Below are positions 1 through 7,602 of a stretch of DNA of 10,979 nt, one piece after another. A program made the position numbers and the translations under genes. This stretch comes from Methylococcales bacterium (GTDB lineage: Bacteria; Pseudomonadota; Gammaproteobacteria; Methylococcales; UBA1147), in the NCBI GenBank assembly GCA_024958995.1, contig JANXGZ010000159.1, forward strand, positions 1 through 10,979, written 5' to 3'. Positions within the stretch are counted from its first letter, which is position 1. Every line of letters starts with the position of its first letter. The notes below the pieces were generated by a model. The model did no database searches. It had not been told where the DNA came from and saw only the letters and a list, made by a program, of their open reading frames with translations.

Positions 1-972
1 GTGAGCAAACCAAAAGTAATCGTGACCCGGCGCTGGCCGGAAGTGGTGGAGAATCGATTGAAAGAACTCTACGACGTGCAGTTGAACGAAGAGGATCAGC
101 CGATGTCGGCCGAGGAACTCAAGCAAGCCCTGCGTTCCGCCGATGCCGTACTGCCGACCGTGACCGATCCCATCACCGCCGATGTCCTCAGTGCCGAACC
201 CCTGCGCTGTAAGATCCTCGGAAACTTCGGCGTCGGATTCAACCACATCGACATCGACGCCGCCAAGGCCCGGGGCCTGGTCGTCACCAACACCCCGGAT
301 GTCCTCACTGACTGTACCGCTGACATCGCCATGCTGCTGATGCTGTCCGTCGCACGCCGCGGTATGGAAGGCGACCGACACGTCCGCCAGGGTGAATGGA
401 CCGGCTGGAGACCCACCCATATGATGGGCACCAAGATCACCGGTAAAACCCTCGGTCTGATCGGCATGGGCCGCATCGCCCAGGCCATGGCCCGCAAGGC
501 CCACCACGGCTTCGGCATGAAAATCATCTTCACCGACCCCTATCCACCCGCACAGTCCGTCATCGATGGCCTTCAGGCCGAGATGGTCGACAGCGTCGAA
601 GATGTCCTGCGGCAGGCCGACTTTGTCTCCCTCCATTGCCCGGGTGGAAAAGAAACCTATCACCTGCTGAACAGTGAACGACTGGCGTTGATGAAACCCT
701 CCGCCTACCTAATCAATTCGGCCCGCGGTGACGTGGTGGACAACCAAGCCCTGATCGAAGCCCTGAAGAACCGTTCCATTGCCGGCGCCGGCCTGGATGT
801 CTTCGAAGGCGAACCCAAGCTCGACCCTGGCTTCCTTGAACTGGACAACGCGGTCCTGCTCCCTCATCTCGGCAGCGCGACCCTCGAGACCCGGGTCGCC
901 ATGGGCAACCGCGTACTGGAAAACCTCGAAGCCTTCTTCAACGGTACCCCCATGGGCGATCAGATCGCCTGA
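1..972 (+). CDS. D-2-hydroxyacid dehydrogenase (glyoxylate/hydroxypyruvate reductase type)
   Basis: NAD(P)H-dependent cytosolic oxidoreductase of the D-isomer-specific 2-hydroxyacid dehydrogenase family, probably reducing glyoxylate to glycolate and/or hydroxypyruvate to D-glycerate. The 323-aa product is full length for the family. Seen in the sequence: the N-terminal substrate-domain block GNFGVGFNHID (about residues 74-84), the dinucleotide-binding turn GMGRIA (155-160) and the catalytic triad Arg242 (ARGD), Glu271 (EGEP) and His289 (LPHLGSAT). The last glycine of the usual GxGxxG is Ala here, as I recall for close alphaproteobacterial relatives. The start is GTG at the first base of the window, so upstream signals cannot be judged. 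The gene is visibly richer in G+C and in C/G-ending codons than psd next to it (40 G/C in bases 121-180, against 28 in 1201-1260). The cofactor and exact substrate are inferred, not seen. Confidence 0.9.
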   Translation: MSKPKVIVTRRWPEVVENRLKELYDVQLNEEDQPMSAEELKQALRSADAVLPTVTDPITADVLSAEPLRCKILGNFGVGFNHIDIDAAKARGLVVTNTPDVLTDCTADIAMLLMLSVARRGMEGDRHVRQGEWTGWRPTHMMGTKITGKTLGLIGMGRIAQAMARKAHHGFGMKIIFTDPYPPAQSVIDGLQAEMVDSVEDVLRQADFVSLHCPGGKETYHLLNSERLALMKPSAYLINSARGDVVDNQALIEALKNRSIAGAGLDVFEGEPKLDPGFLELDNAVLLPHLGSATLETRVAMGNRVLENLEAFFNGTPMGDQIA

Positions 973-993
973 TTCAAAACCACCACATCGTCC

Positions 994-1860
994 ATGTTGA
1001 AACAATTGAAAAACATTTCCTTTTCCCTGCTCCAATACGTACTTCCGCAGCATGCTCTGTCCAGATTGATGCATCACATGACACGCTGTGAAATCAGTTG
1101 GTGGAAAAACGTCCAGATCAGGGGAGTCATCTCACATTACGGAGTAAACATCGACGAAGCAAAACACCCGGACTGCTCCGCCTACCGAAGTTTCAATCAT
1201 TTTTTTACGCGGGAACTCAAGGAATCCGCCAGACCCATTGAACGCAATATGAACCTGGTTCTGAGCCCCGCGGACGGCGCCGTTTCGCAAGCCGGGACAA
1301 TCGATGGCACGAACATGATCCAGGCCAAGAATCACAGCTACAGCCTGAGCGAACTTCTGGGCGGGGATGAGAGCCTCGCCGCTTCCTTTGTCGATGGAAA
1401 CTTCACCACCATTTACCTATCACCCCGTGACTATCATCGCCTGCACATGCCGGTACAAGGCAAGCTAATCGAAATGAAACACATTCCGGGCCGCCTTTTC
1501 AGCGTCAACACTGCAACAACAGAGGTAGTTTCCAAACTTTTCGCACGAAACGAACGGGTCGTCGCTGTTTTCGAAACCGCCCTGGGCAAGATGGTCCTGG
1601 TTCTGGTTGGAGCCATCTTCGTCTCGAGTATTGAAACGGTCTGGCACGGAGTAGTCACCCCGCCCACGTCACCGTCCATCCGCAATTGGTCTTACGGCGA
1701 CAACTCGATAAGGCTAGATCAGGGGGACGAAATGGGCCGCTTCAACATGGGATCCACAATCATCGCGTTGTTCGAACCTGGCAGGATTGGCTGGTCCGAT
1801 CAGATGTCAGCAGAAACCGCGATAACAATGGGATCGGCAATCGGAGAAAAGCTAGCCTGA
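994..1860 (+). CDS. psd: Phosphatidylserine decarboxylase proenzyme
   Basis: Converts phosphatidylserine to phosphatidylethanolamine at the inner membrane, the last step of PE synthesis. It is a pyruvoyl enzyme made by self-cleavage of a proenzyme. The 288-aa product aligns along its length with E. coli Psd but lacks that protein's long C-terminal tail. Visible landmarks are SPADG with Asp94, the YLSPRDYHRLHMP block with His148 and His151, PGRLFSVN (165-172), GSIETVW-like SSIETVW (about 210-216), and the cleavage motif FNMGST. Cleavage would fall between Gly253 and Ser254, leaving Ser254 as the pyruvoyl group. The motif reads MGST where E. coli has LGST; this is a conservative change that keeps the Gly-Ser pair. 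The ATG at 994 begins a peptide (MLKQLKNISFSLLQYVLP) that matches the family N-terminus. It lies 21 bases after the dehydrogenase stop, so co-transcription is possible, but no Shine-Dalgarno sequence is visible. Confidence 0.95.
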   Translation: MLKQLKNISFSLLQYVLPQHALSRLMHHMTRCEISWWKNVQIRGVISHYGVNIDEAKHPDCSAYRSFNHFFTRELKESARPIERNMNLVLSPADGAVSQAGTIDGTNMIQAKNHSYSLSELLGGDESLAASFVDGNFTTIYLSPRDYHRLHMPVQGKLIEMKHIPGRLFSVNTATTEVVSKLFARNERVVAVFETALGKMVLVLVGAIFVSSIETVWHGVVTPPTSPSIRNWSYGDNSIRLDQGDEMGRFNMGSTIIALFEPGRIGWSDQMSAETAITMGSAIGEKLA

Positions 1861-1928
1861 AAAATACGGTGTGACTAGCCGCAACTACGGCAATTGAAGA
1901 ACCGGCTCTGCAAGCCATCGAGATTCTA

Positions 1929-1956
1929 GGTTCCGTACAGTCAGGTACTTCGGACC
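1929..1956 (+). other. Imperfect inverted repeat after psd
   Basis: In the 245-base gap between psd and the STAS gene, GGT-T-CC-GTAC (1929-1938) can pair with GTAC-TTC-GG-ACC (1945-1956) across a six-base loop, with small bulges. No T-run follows, so it is at best a weak terminator or leader structure. The rest of the gap (1861-2105) contains no gene I recognise. The in-frame upstream extension of the STAS reading frame (from a TTG at 2010) does not look like protein of that family. Confidence 0.2.
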
Positions 1957-1998
1957 CCAATATTTCGAAGCACCGGGACCACTCTGAAATCACTTCGC

Positions 1999-2028
1999 TT
2001 GAAACGGAGTTGGATCCGCCCATTTTAT
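1999..2028 (+). promoter_or_regulatory. Weak candidate sigma-70 promoter for the STAS-HATPase pair
   Basis: TTGAAA (1999-2004) is followed after 18 bases by TTTTAT (2023-2028), about 78 bases before the STAS start codon. The -10 box matches the consensus only partly. It would place a transcript start near 2035 and therefore exclude the TTG start at 2010. This is a pattern match only. Confidence 0.25.
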
Positions 2029-2050
2029 CTGATAGGGTTTGTACGAACGC

Positions 2051-2068
2051 GAGGTTGACCGTAACCTC
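2051..2068 (+). other. Small inverted repeat in the STAS gene leader
   Basis: GAGGTT (2051-2056) and AACCTC (2063-2068) form a perfect six-base stem with a six-base loop, 37 bases before the STAS start codon. It could be an operator half-site pair or an RNA hairpin. A stem this short also arises by chance. Confidence 0.2.
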
Positions 2069-2105
2069 ACGGCAGTCGTTCGCGCTCCTGATTCTAGCCA
2101 GCAAG

Positions 2106-2441
2106 ATGAACACAGACCTTGAAGAGATTGTGAATTTCTCTGTTCTACGCGTCAACGAGAAACGCATCGATGCACACAATTCCCCTGCATTAAAGGATCA
2201 AATCCTCGAGCTAATCGAAAGCGGGAACAAGCGCATTGTTGTCGATATGAGCGCGGTCCGATTCGTGGACAGCTCCGGACTCGGGGTGCTTCTTTCCGGC
2301 TACCGGAATGCCGCAAGCTGCCAGGGAGAGCTAGTACTTTCCGGCCTTCAGCCACAGGTAAAGTCCATGTTTGAACTGACTCGACTGCACCGGGTCTTCA
2401 AGATCTACCCATCGATTGACGAGGTCACCGGGCAGCATTGA
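2106..2441 (+). CDS. STAS-domain anti-sigma-factor antagonist (RsbV/SpoIIAA-like)
   Basis: A 111-aa single-domain STAS protein, the switch component of partner-switching regulation. In its unphosphorylated form such a protein binds a HATPase anti-sigma factor or kinase; phosphorylation of a conserved serine breaks that contact. The hallmark is FVDSSGLGVLLSGYR (residues 53-67), where Ser57 of D55-S56-S57-G58 corresponds to the phosphorylated serine of SpoIIAA. Beta strands (IVVDMSAVRF, ELVLSGL) and the C-terminal helix (MFELTRLHRVFKIY) fit the fold. I place the start at ATG 2106 because MNTDLEEIVNFSVLRV is a normal STAS N-terminus. A longer frame from TTG 2010 adds 32 residues unlike the family. 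No good Shine-Dalgarno sequence is visible. The HATPase partner starts 12 bases after the stop and the opposing gene encodes the matching phosphatase, which strongly supports the role. The ultimate target is unknown. Confidence 0.88.
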   Translation: MNTDLEEIVNFSVLRVNEKRIDAHNSPALKDQILELIESGNKRIVVDMSAVRFVDSSGLGVLLSGYRNAASCQGELVLSGLQPQVKSMFELTRLHRVFKIYPSIDEVTGQH

Positions 2442-2453
2442 TGCCTGCAAACC

Positions 2454-2891
2454 ATGAACGGCCCAAATCGCCAATCGGAAGTCAGCATTGATGTAGTCAT
2501 CCCCAACCAAACGCGCTACCTGGACCTGGTCGGTGAAATCGGGGAACGAGTCTGCAGTGAAATCAAAGACTACAGTGGCGACCGGGTAGCACTCGGCTAC
2601 AATCTCAACCTGGCCATCACGGAGGCAATTAGCAACGCGATCAAATATGCCTCCGGACCCGGTTCTGACAAGATAATCAAGGTATCCATCCGGGTTTTTG
2701 AGCATGAATTATCCGTCACCGTGCGCGACAAGGGGCAGGGCTTTGATCTAGAATCGCTTCCGCTGCCTGATCTCGACAACCCGACAGGTGCCGGACTGGG
2801 CCTGTTTTTGATCCGAAACATCATGGATCAGGTGGACTACCGTCGAGCACCTTCCGGCAATGTCCTTGAAATGCGGAAGGGACTCCGTTGA
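2454..2891 (+). CDS. Anti-sigma factor / serine-protein kinase of the RsbW/SpoIIAB type (HATPase_c)
   Basis: A 145-aa soluble GHKL-fold ATPase, expected to phosphorylate the STAS protein encoded just upstream and, when free of it, to bind and inhibit another partner, classically a sigma factor. ATP-site motifs are in order: N-box NLAITEAISNAIKYA (about 52-66, with Glu57 and Asn61), G1 box DKGQGF (92-97) and G2 box GAGLGLFLI (112-120). Size and motif spacing match stand-alone anti-sigma kinases rather than the ATPase half of a histidine kinase; there is no DHp domain. The start is ATG 2454, 12 bases after the STAS stop, so the two genes are almost surely co-transcribed. No sigma factor gene follows, unlike the sigB and spoIIA operons. 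Target and kinase activity are inferred from family membership. Confidence 0.87.
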   Translation: MNGPNRQSEVSIDVVIPNQTRYLDLVGEIGERVCSEIKDYSGDRVALGYNLNLAITEAISNAIKYASGPGSDKIIKVSIRVFEHELSVTVRDKGQGFDLESLPLPDLDNPTGAGLGLFLIRNIMDQVDYRRAPSGNVLEMRKGLR

Positions 2892-2902
2892 CCGCCACGG
2901 AG
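2883..2902. other. Short hairpin across the HATPase gene stop codon
   Basis: CTCCGT (2883-2888) and ACGGAG (2897-2902) form a perfect six-base stem around an eight-base loop that includes the stop codon. The site lies between convergent genes, where a terminator would be expected, but there is no T-run on either strand. Bases 2903-2959 show nothing else. Confidence 0.22.
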
Positions 2903-2959
2903 AAAGCAACAGCGAACTCGTACCAATCCCGCCCAGTCACCCCGCTAAGCCAGCAGAAA

Positions 2960-4486
2960 TCATTTGATTTTCCGTTCTAGAACCTTGAGAACCACTATGG
3001 TCAGGTCATCATCGAAGGTTTTCTTCTGGCGAAAAGTTTTCAATTCATCAACACAGACACTGATCAGTTCTTCGCCCGAGAGGTGCGCATTTTCCGTAAC
3101 AATCCGGATTAAACGCTCCATACCGAAAAATTCTCCTTCCGGCGTCTGCGCCTCTGTAACACCGTCAGTGTAAAGAAAAACTAAGTCTCCTGGCTCAAGC
3201 GTCTCCTCTTTCTGTTCGAAACAAACCACATCCTTCACACCGAGCACCAGCCCTTCTGCGTCGACAGGCTGACAACTCCGGTTACCGCTCCGCACCAGCA
3301 ATGGCGAGTTGTGGCCCGCGTTCGCGTAACTCATTCTGCCCGTTTCGCTACAGTACTGAATGTAAAACATCGAGATAAAATGATCCGACTGGTTGAGGTC
3401 GTCGTAAAGAAAACTGTTCAGGAGGAAAAGCGTTTCGCCGGGCTCGGTCACCATATGGGTCTGGGTACGCAATGCACTGCGCGTTTCGACCATGAACAGC
3501 GCTGGCCCGACTGCGTGCCCCGAGACATCGGCAATCACGACATCCACGGTGTCACTGTCACGGCAAAAATAGTCGAAATAATCTCCTCCGACCTGGTCGG
3601 CCGGTACCCAGTATCCATTCACTTGCACACCCGGAATGATCAGAGGTCCCGCTGGGAGCAGGGATTCCTGGATCCGTCGCGCAATCTTCATTTCGTGCTG
3701 GGCGACCGCTAGCTTGATATGCGCACTGCGGACTTCTTCCTCTACCCTCCGCTTCTCAGTTACATCCCGATCCACGCCGCGCCATTTAATCAGTTTGCCA
3801 TTTGCATCTAGAATCGGGATTCCGCTCGATTCAGTGCTGATCAGGTGCCCGTCGCGGTGCAAATACTGATTTGGCAGACCGAAAAATCGTGTCGCCTTTG
3901 AGTTCCCTGGCTGCTCCCCCACCCATTCACCTGCCGATGATTCGGTCAGAAAGTCGGAATGGAATTTCCCAGTCACCTCTTCTGCTGCGTAGCCCAGAAT
4001 ACGGCTAACCCCTGGACTGTTATAGAGGTACCGGCCCGACGCATCCTGCTCCCACAACCACTCGCTGCTCAACTCGGTCATCTGGCGAAAACGCTCCTCG
4101 CTTTGCTGAAGAGCCTGTTCCACCCGGCTGTCTGCACCAACATCGCGGGCCACACACACGATTCCCTGTTGATTCCCTCCTACTCCGTGAATCGCCGCAA
4201 ACACAAGCGCCACCCCGATGCGAGTTCCCTGTCGATTTCTGAGTTCGGTATTTATTCGACCAGCGGTTCCTCCATCTAGGAGATGCTTCCGAACCGACAT
4301 GTGGAATTTTCGGTAGTGCTGTTCGTCAAAAAAGATCGACTGGACCGGCTTCCCGGCCATTTCTTCGGTCGAATAGTCGAGAACCTCCCGGCAACTCGCG
4401 TTTATACCGACGATCATCGGGGCAAACTCTTCCCTGGTTTGAAAACCCTTTACCGAAATCTGAAAGATCAGGTCGAAATCAGCCAT
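2960..4486 (-). CDS. PAS-PAS-PP2C (SpoIIE/RsbU-type) serine phosphatase
   Basis: A 508-aa cytosolic sensor phosphatase without transmembrane segments or signal peptide. Two PAS domains lie at about residues 4-115 and 135-246; the second ends in the typical PAC tail GRDVTE-like RGVDRDVTEKRR (236-247). A helical linker (about 245-275) with RRIQESLLP leads into the PP2C/SpoIIE domain (about 280-505). Metal-binding acidic motifs are GGDYFDYF (Asp302), ADVSGHAVGPALFM (Asp320), YANAGHNSP (387-395), LYTDGVTEA (Asp441) and FDDDLTIVV (Asp493/494). By family, it dephosphorylates a STAS antagonist in response to a signal sensed by the PAS domains; the adjacent convergent STAS/HATPase genes are the obvious partners. 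ATG 4486 is the only usual start: the codons above it run to a TAA without another ATG, GTG or TTG. The PAS ligand is unknown; I see no residue pattern that identifies heme or flavin. Confidence 0.9.
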   Translation of the reverse strand: MADFDLIFQISVKGFQTREEFAPMIVGINASCREVLDYSTEEMAGKPVQSIFFDEQHYRKFHMSVRKHLLDGGTAGRINTELRNRQGTRIGVALVFAAIHGVGGNQQGIVCVARDVGADSRVEQALQQSEERFRQMTELSSEWLWEQDASGRYLYNSPGVSRILGYAAEEVTGKFHSDFLTESSAGEWVGEQPGNSKATRFFGLPNQYLHRDGHLISTESSGIPILDANGKLIKWRGVDRDVTEKRRVEEEVRSAHIKLAVAQHEMKIARRIQESLLPAGPLIIPGVQVNGYWVPADQVGGDYFDYFCRDSDTVDVVIADVSGHAVGPALFMVETRSALRTQTHMVTEPGETLFLLNSFLYDDLNQSDHFISMFYIQYCSETGRMSYANAGHNSPLLVRSGNRSCQPVDAEGLVLGVKDVVCFEQKEETLEPGDLVFLYTDGVTEAQTPEGEFFGMERLIRIVTENAHLSGEELISVCVDELKTFRQKKTFDDDLTIVVLKVLERKIK

Positions 4487-4593
4487 TCCCGTTTGGTCTC
4501 TCGAAGTTCCTGTGAATTAATAAGGCGACAGGCAACAACACCGATCCCGAAAGCACGGCAAATGAAGCGGGCCAGTGTAAATCCACGGACCAT

Positions 4594-4624
4594 TTGACAA
4601 GCCCGATCGGCAAAAGACTACAAT
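4594..4624 (+). promoter_or_regulatory. Probable sigma-70 promoter of sucA
   Basis: A perfect -35 box TTGACA (4594-4599) and a near-consensus -10 box TACAAT (4619-4624) are separated by 19 bases, slightly longer than optimal. A start near 4631 would give a leader of about 50 bases to ATG 4682 and leave the GTG at 4637 and ATG at 4643 almost at the transcript end. That supports the downstream start for sucA. The promoter lies in the 195-base divergent gap (4487-4681) shared with the phosphatase gene; I see no equally good promoter for the latter. Confidence 0.55.
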
Positions 4625-4681
4625 GAACCTCAACGGGTGTTCATGGGTCTCATACGGCGAGCTTACAAGAGTAACTTTACC

Positions 4682-7507
4682 ATGCTAAATCTACTCCAGT
4701 ATTTCCGTGAATCCTCTGCTTACTCTGGTGCAAATGCCAGCTTTATCGAAGACCTCTACGAGCGCTACCTCGAGGACCCTGACTCGATTCCGACAAACTG
4801 GAGCAAACGGTTTCTGGACCTTGCCGTGCAGGGCGATGACCGGATTGACATCCCGCATTCGCCCATTCGCAAGCAGTTCGTAAACCGCTCCGCATCATCG
4901 CCAACCGCCCGTATCCGCACTTCCCAACCAGATTCAGAAGTTCCGCTACAGAAACAATCATCGGTCGCCCGCCTGATTCACCAGTACCGGGTCAGCGGCC
5001 ACCTGCAAGCAAACTGGGATCCCCTGGGCCTAAACCCTCGCCCCCCCGCTCCCGATCTCGACCCCGCTTATTATGGTCTGGGCGAACACGACATGAAGAC
5101 CGTATTCGATACCGGGACCCTGTACGACGCTGAAAACCTGCCCTTGCATGAAATACTTTCAATACTGGACCAGACCTACTGCGGGAACATTGGTTCAGAA
5201 TACTCGCATATCGTGGATATCGGTATCAGTTCATGGATTGCATCCCGCCTGGAAAGCAGTCGCGCGAGGAAGGATTTTTCCAACGAAACAAAGAAACGCA
5301 TACTTCAACGCCTGACGGCAGCGGAAAGCATCGAGCGCTACCTACATCAAAAATACGTTGGCCAGAAACGGTTTTCACTGGAAGGTGGAGAATGCCTGAT
5401 TCCCCTACTGGATGAGCTGATCCAGAGAGCCGGAGCCTACGGAGTCCGGGAGACCGTAATCGGCATGGCTCACCGCGGGCGTTTGAATGTTCTGGTTAAT
5501 GTGTTGGGGAAAACCCCCAGAACCCTATTCGACGAATTCGAGGGAAAATCGGCACTACAGTCGACAAGGGCTGGCGATGTCAAATACCACATGGGATTTT
5601 CCTCTGACGTGGACACACCGGGCGCTACCGTACACCTAGCACTGTCCTTTAATCCGTCACACCTGGAGATCATCAATCCGGTGGTCGAGGGTTCGGTCAG
5701 GGCAAGGCAGGACCGCAGGGCAACCGACGGATCACAGGAAGTCCTGCCCATCCTGATCCACGGTGATGCCGCGTTTGCCGGCCAAGGTGTCGTGATGGAA
5801 ACCCTAAATCTTGCGGAAACCCCTGCCTATTCGACCGGGGGCACGATACACATCGTGATCAATAACCAGATTGGATTTACCACCAGCAACCCGTTTGACG
5901 CCCGCTCAACGCTTTATTGCACGGATGTCGCCAACATGGTCCAGGCACCAGTATTCCATGTGAATGGCGACGACCCGGAAGCCGTCCTTTTCGTGACACA
6001 ACTCGCTGTTGATTACCGCACCGAGTTCCGCAAAGACGTAGTCATCGACCTAGTGTGTTACCGACGGCATGGGCACAACGAAGCGGATGAGCCCTCGGTT
6101 ACTCAGCCGCTGATGTATGAAAAGATCCGCAACCATCCGACCACGACAAAGATCTATACCGATCAACTCATTCAGCAAGGGATTCTCGATGCGGCCGAGG
6201 CTCAACAGATGAAAGAAGACTATATTCTCCATCTCGACCAGCAGGAAAAGGCAAGGAATCCGGATATTCAGAAGTTCGTCAACGCCTACACGGTCAAATG
6301 GGAACAGTTCCAGAATGTCGACTGGACAGTGCCGTGCGACACCACTGTTCAGGTTGATCAGATTCGCGCCCTGACCAAAAAACTGACAGAGTGTCCTCCT
6401 AGGTTCAAGGCCCATCGGCAGGTTATGAAGGTCCTAGATAAACGCAAACAAATGGCCCAGGGAACCCGGTCGATCGACTGGGGTTATGCGGAAACACTGG
6501 CGTATGCATCACTACTTACCGATGGACGATCGGTCCGCCTTACAGGACAGGATGTAGGCCGAGGCACTTTCTTCCATCGGCACGCCATTCTGCATGACCA
6601 GTCCAATGGACAAACCTACATCCCGCTAAACCATGTATCCGAAAGCCAGGCAACCTTCCATGTCTACAACTCCATGCTCTCGGAAGAAGGCGTGCTCGGC
6701 TTCGAATATGGATACAGCACTGCAGAACCGGATTCACTGGTCATCTGGGAAGCTCAGTTTGGCGATTTCACCAACGGCGCACAAGTGGTCATTGACCAGT
6801 TCATCAGCGCGGGTGAAAGCAAATGGGGTCGATTTTCAGGTTTGACCATGCTCCTGCCCCATGGATATGAAGGACAAGGGGCCGAACATTCATCAGCACG
6901 ACTGGAACGCTTCCTTCAACTGTGCGCCGAACATAACCTACAGGTGTGCAACCCCACCACTCCGGCCCAGATATTTCATCTGTTGCGACGACAGGTCCTA
7001 CGCCCTTACCGAAAACCCCTGATCGTCATGAGTCCAAAGAGCCTGTTGCGCCACAGGGAAGCTGTTTCCAGTTTGGACGATATCTCCAACGGGCAGTTTC
7101 AACCGGTAGTCGGCGAAATCGATGAGATTGACCCAAATCAGGTCAGGCGTATCGTCCTATGCAGTGGTAAAGTCTATTTTGATCTGCTGCAAGCGCGAAG
7201 GGCCGCCAGACTGAACCATGTTGCCATCCTTCGACTGGAACAACTCTACCCCTTTCCGATGGAATATCTGAAAACAGAGATGGCTCCCTTCTCGACCATG
7301 CAGGAACTCTTCTGGTGCCAGGAAGAACCGCAGAACCAGGGTGCGTGGTACCAGATCAAGCATCGCTTCATGGATTTGCTGGGCGATAAAATCCGTCTGA
7401 AATATGCCGGTCGCCCGATGTCTGCTTCGCCCGCCGAGGGCAATTTCTGGAAGCATGCAGAAAACCAGAGAAAGGTTGTCGATACAGCCCTGGGGCTAAC
7501 GCGTTAA
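4682..7507 (+). CDS. sucA: 2-oxoglutarate dehydrogenase E1 component
   Basis: Thiamine-diphosphate-dependent decarboxylase (E1) of the 2-oxoglutarate dehydrogenase complex of the TCA cycle. It passes a succinyl group to the E2 lipoyl domain. The product is 941 aa from ATG 4682, close to E. coli SucA at 933. Motifs in order: N-terminal YLSGAN-like AYSGANASFIEDLYERYL, which in E. coli-type enzymes belongs to the E2/E3-contacting tail; AHRGRLNVLVNVLGK (His264); YHMGFSSD (302-309); NPSHLE (324-329); ThDP motif GDAAFAGQG (361-369) to NNQIGFTTSNP (394-404); CYRRHGHNEADEPS; GRGTFFHRHA; IWEAQFGDFTNGAQVVIDQF; MLLPHGYEGQGPEHSS-like HGYEGQGAEHSSARLERFLQL; and the C-terminal WCQEEPQNQGAWY. The open frame runs up to GTG 4637, but MLNLLQYF is the family N-terminus and the promoter favours 4682. 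Neither sucB nor lpd follows; a 369-base gap and ispG come next. No internal break or missing key residue was noticed. Confidence 0.96.
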   Translation: MLNLLQYFRESSAYSGANASFIEDLYERYLEDPDSIPTNWSKRFLDLAVQGDDRIDIPHSPIRKQFVNRSASSPTARIRTSQPDSEVPLQKQSSVARLIHQYRVSGHLQANWDPLGLNPRPPAPDLDPAYYGLGEHDMKTVFDTGTLYDAENLPLHEILSILDQTYCGNIGSEYSHIVDIGISSWIASRLESSRARKDFSNETKKRILQRLTAAESIERYLHQKYVGQKRFSLEGGECLIPLLDELIQRAGAYGVRETVIGMAHRGRLNVLVNVLGKTPRTLFDEFEGKSALQSTRAGDVKYHMGFSSDVDTPGATVHLALSFNPSHLEIINPVVEGSVRARQDRRATDGSQEVLPILIHGDAAFAGQGVVMETLNLAETPAYSTGGTIHIVINNQIGFTTSNPFDARSTLYCTDVANMVQAPVFHVNGDDPEAVLFVTQLAVDYRTEFRKDVVIDLVCYRRHGHNEADEPSVTQPLMYEKIRNHPTTTKIYTDQLIQQGILDAAEAQQMKEDYILHLDQQEKARNPDIQKFVNAYTVKWEQFQNVDWTVPCDTTVQVDQIRALTKKLTECPPRFKAHRQVMKVLDKRKQMAQGTRSIDWGYAETLAYASLLTDGRSVRLTGQDVGRGTFFHRHAILHDQSNGQTYIPLNHVSESQATFHVYNSMLSEEGVLGFEYGYSTAEPDSLVIWEAQFGDFTNGAQVVIDQFISAGESKWGRFSGLTMLLPHGYEGQGAEHSSARLERFLQLCAEHNLQVCNPTTPAQIFHLLRRQVLRPYRKPLIVMSPKSLLRHREAVSSLDDISNGQFQPVVGEIDEIDPNQVRRIVLCSGKVYFDLLQARRAARLNHVAILRLEQLYPFPMEYLKTEMAPFSTMQELFWCQEEPQNQGAWYQIKHRFMDLLGDKIRLKYAGRPMSASPAEGNFWKHAENQRKVVDTALGLTR

Positions 7508-7602
7508 TCGTCCTGCCCACTGAAACAAGATCACCGGGAAAGATTCGGATAGCAAGAACCACTAGCCATCTGGTCAAGAGTGTTCAGGACTTCAACGGTC
7601 AT

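Noticed and set aside
709..1077. Long antisense frames within the dehydrogenase (for example 96-533 and 709-1077, minus strand)
   Set aside because: They are shadows of a GC-rich gene, with no family resemblance and no start signals.
1744..1761. MGST in place of LGST at the Psd cleavage site as a functional defect
   Set aside because: The Gly-Ser pair and the other catalytic residues are intact; Leu to Met is conservative.
2010..2105. Longer STAS protein from TTG 2010
   Set aside because: The extra residues do not look like a STAS N-terminus, and ATG 2106 gives the normal single-domain length.
3311..4597. Plus-strand open frames opposite the phosphatase gene
   Set aside because: The minus-strand product has continuous PAS and PP2C motifs; the plus-strand frames have low-complexity, unrecognisable translations.
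4637..4681. Upstream GTG/ATG starts of the sucA frame (15 extra residues)
   Set aside because: The family N-terminus begins at MLNLLQYF (4682), and the best promoter puts the transcript start only a few bases before 4637.
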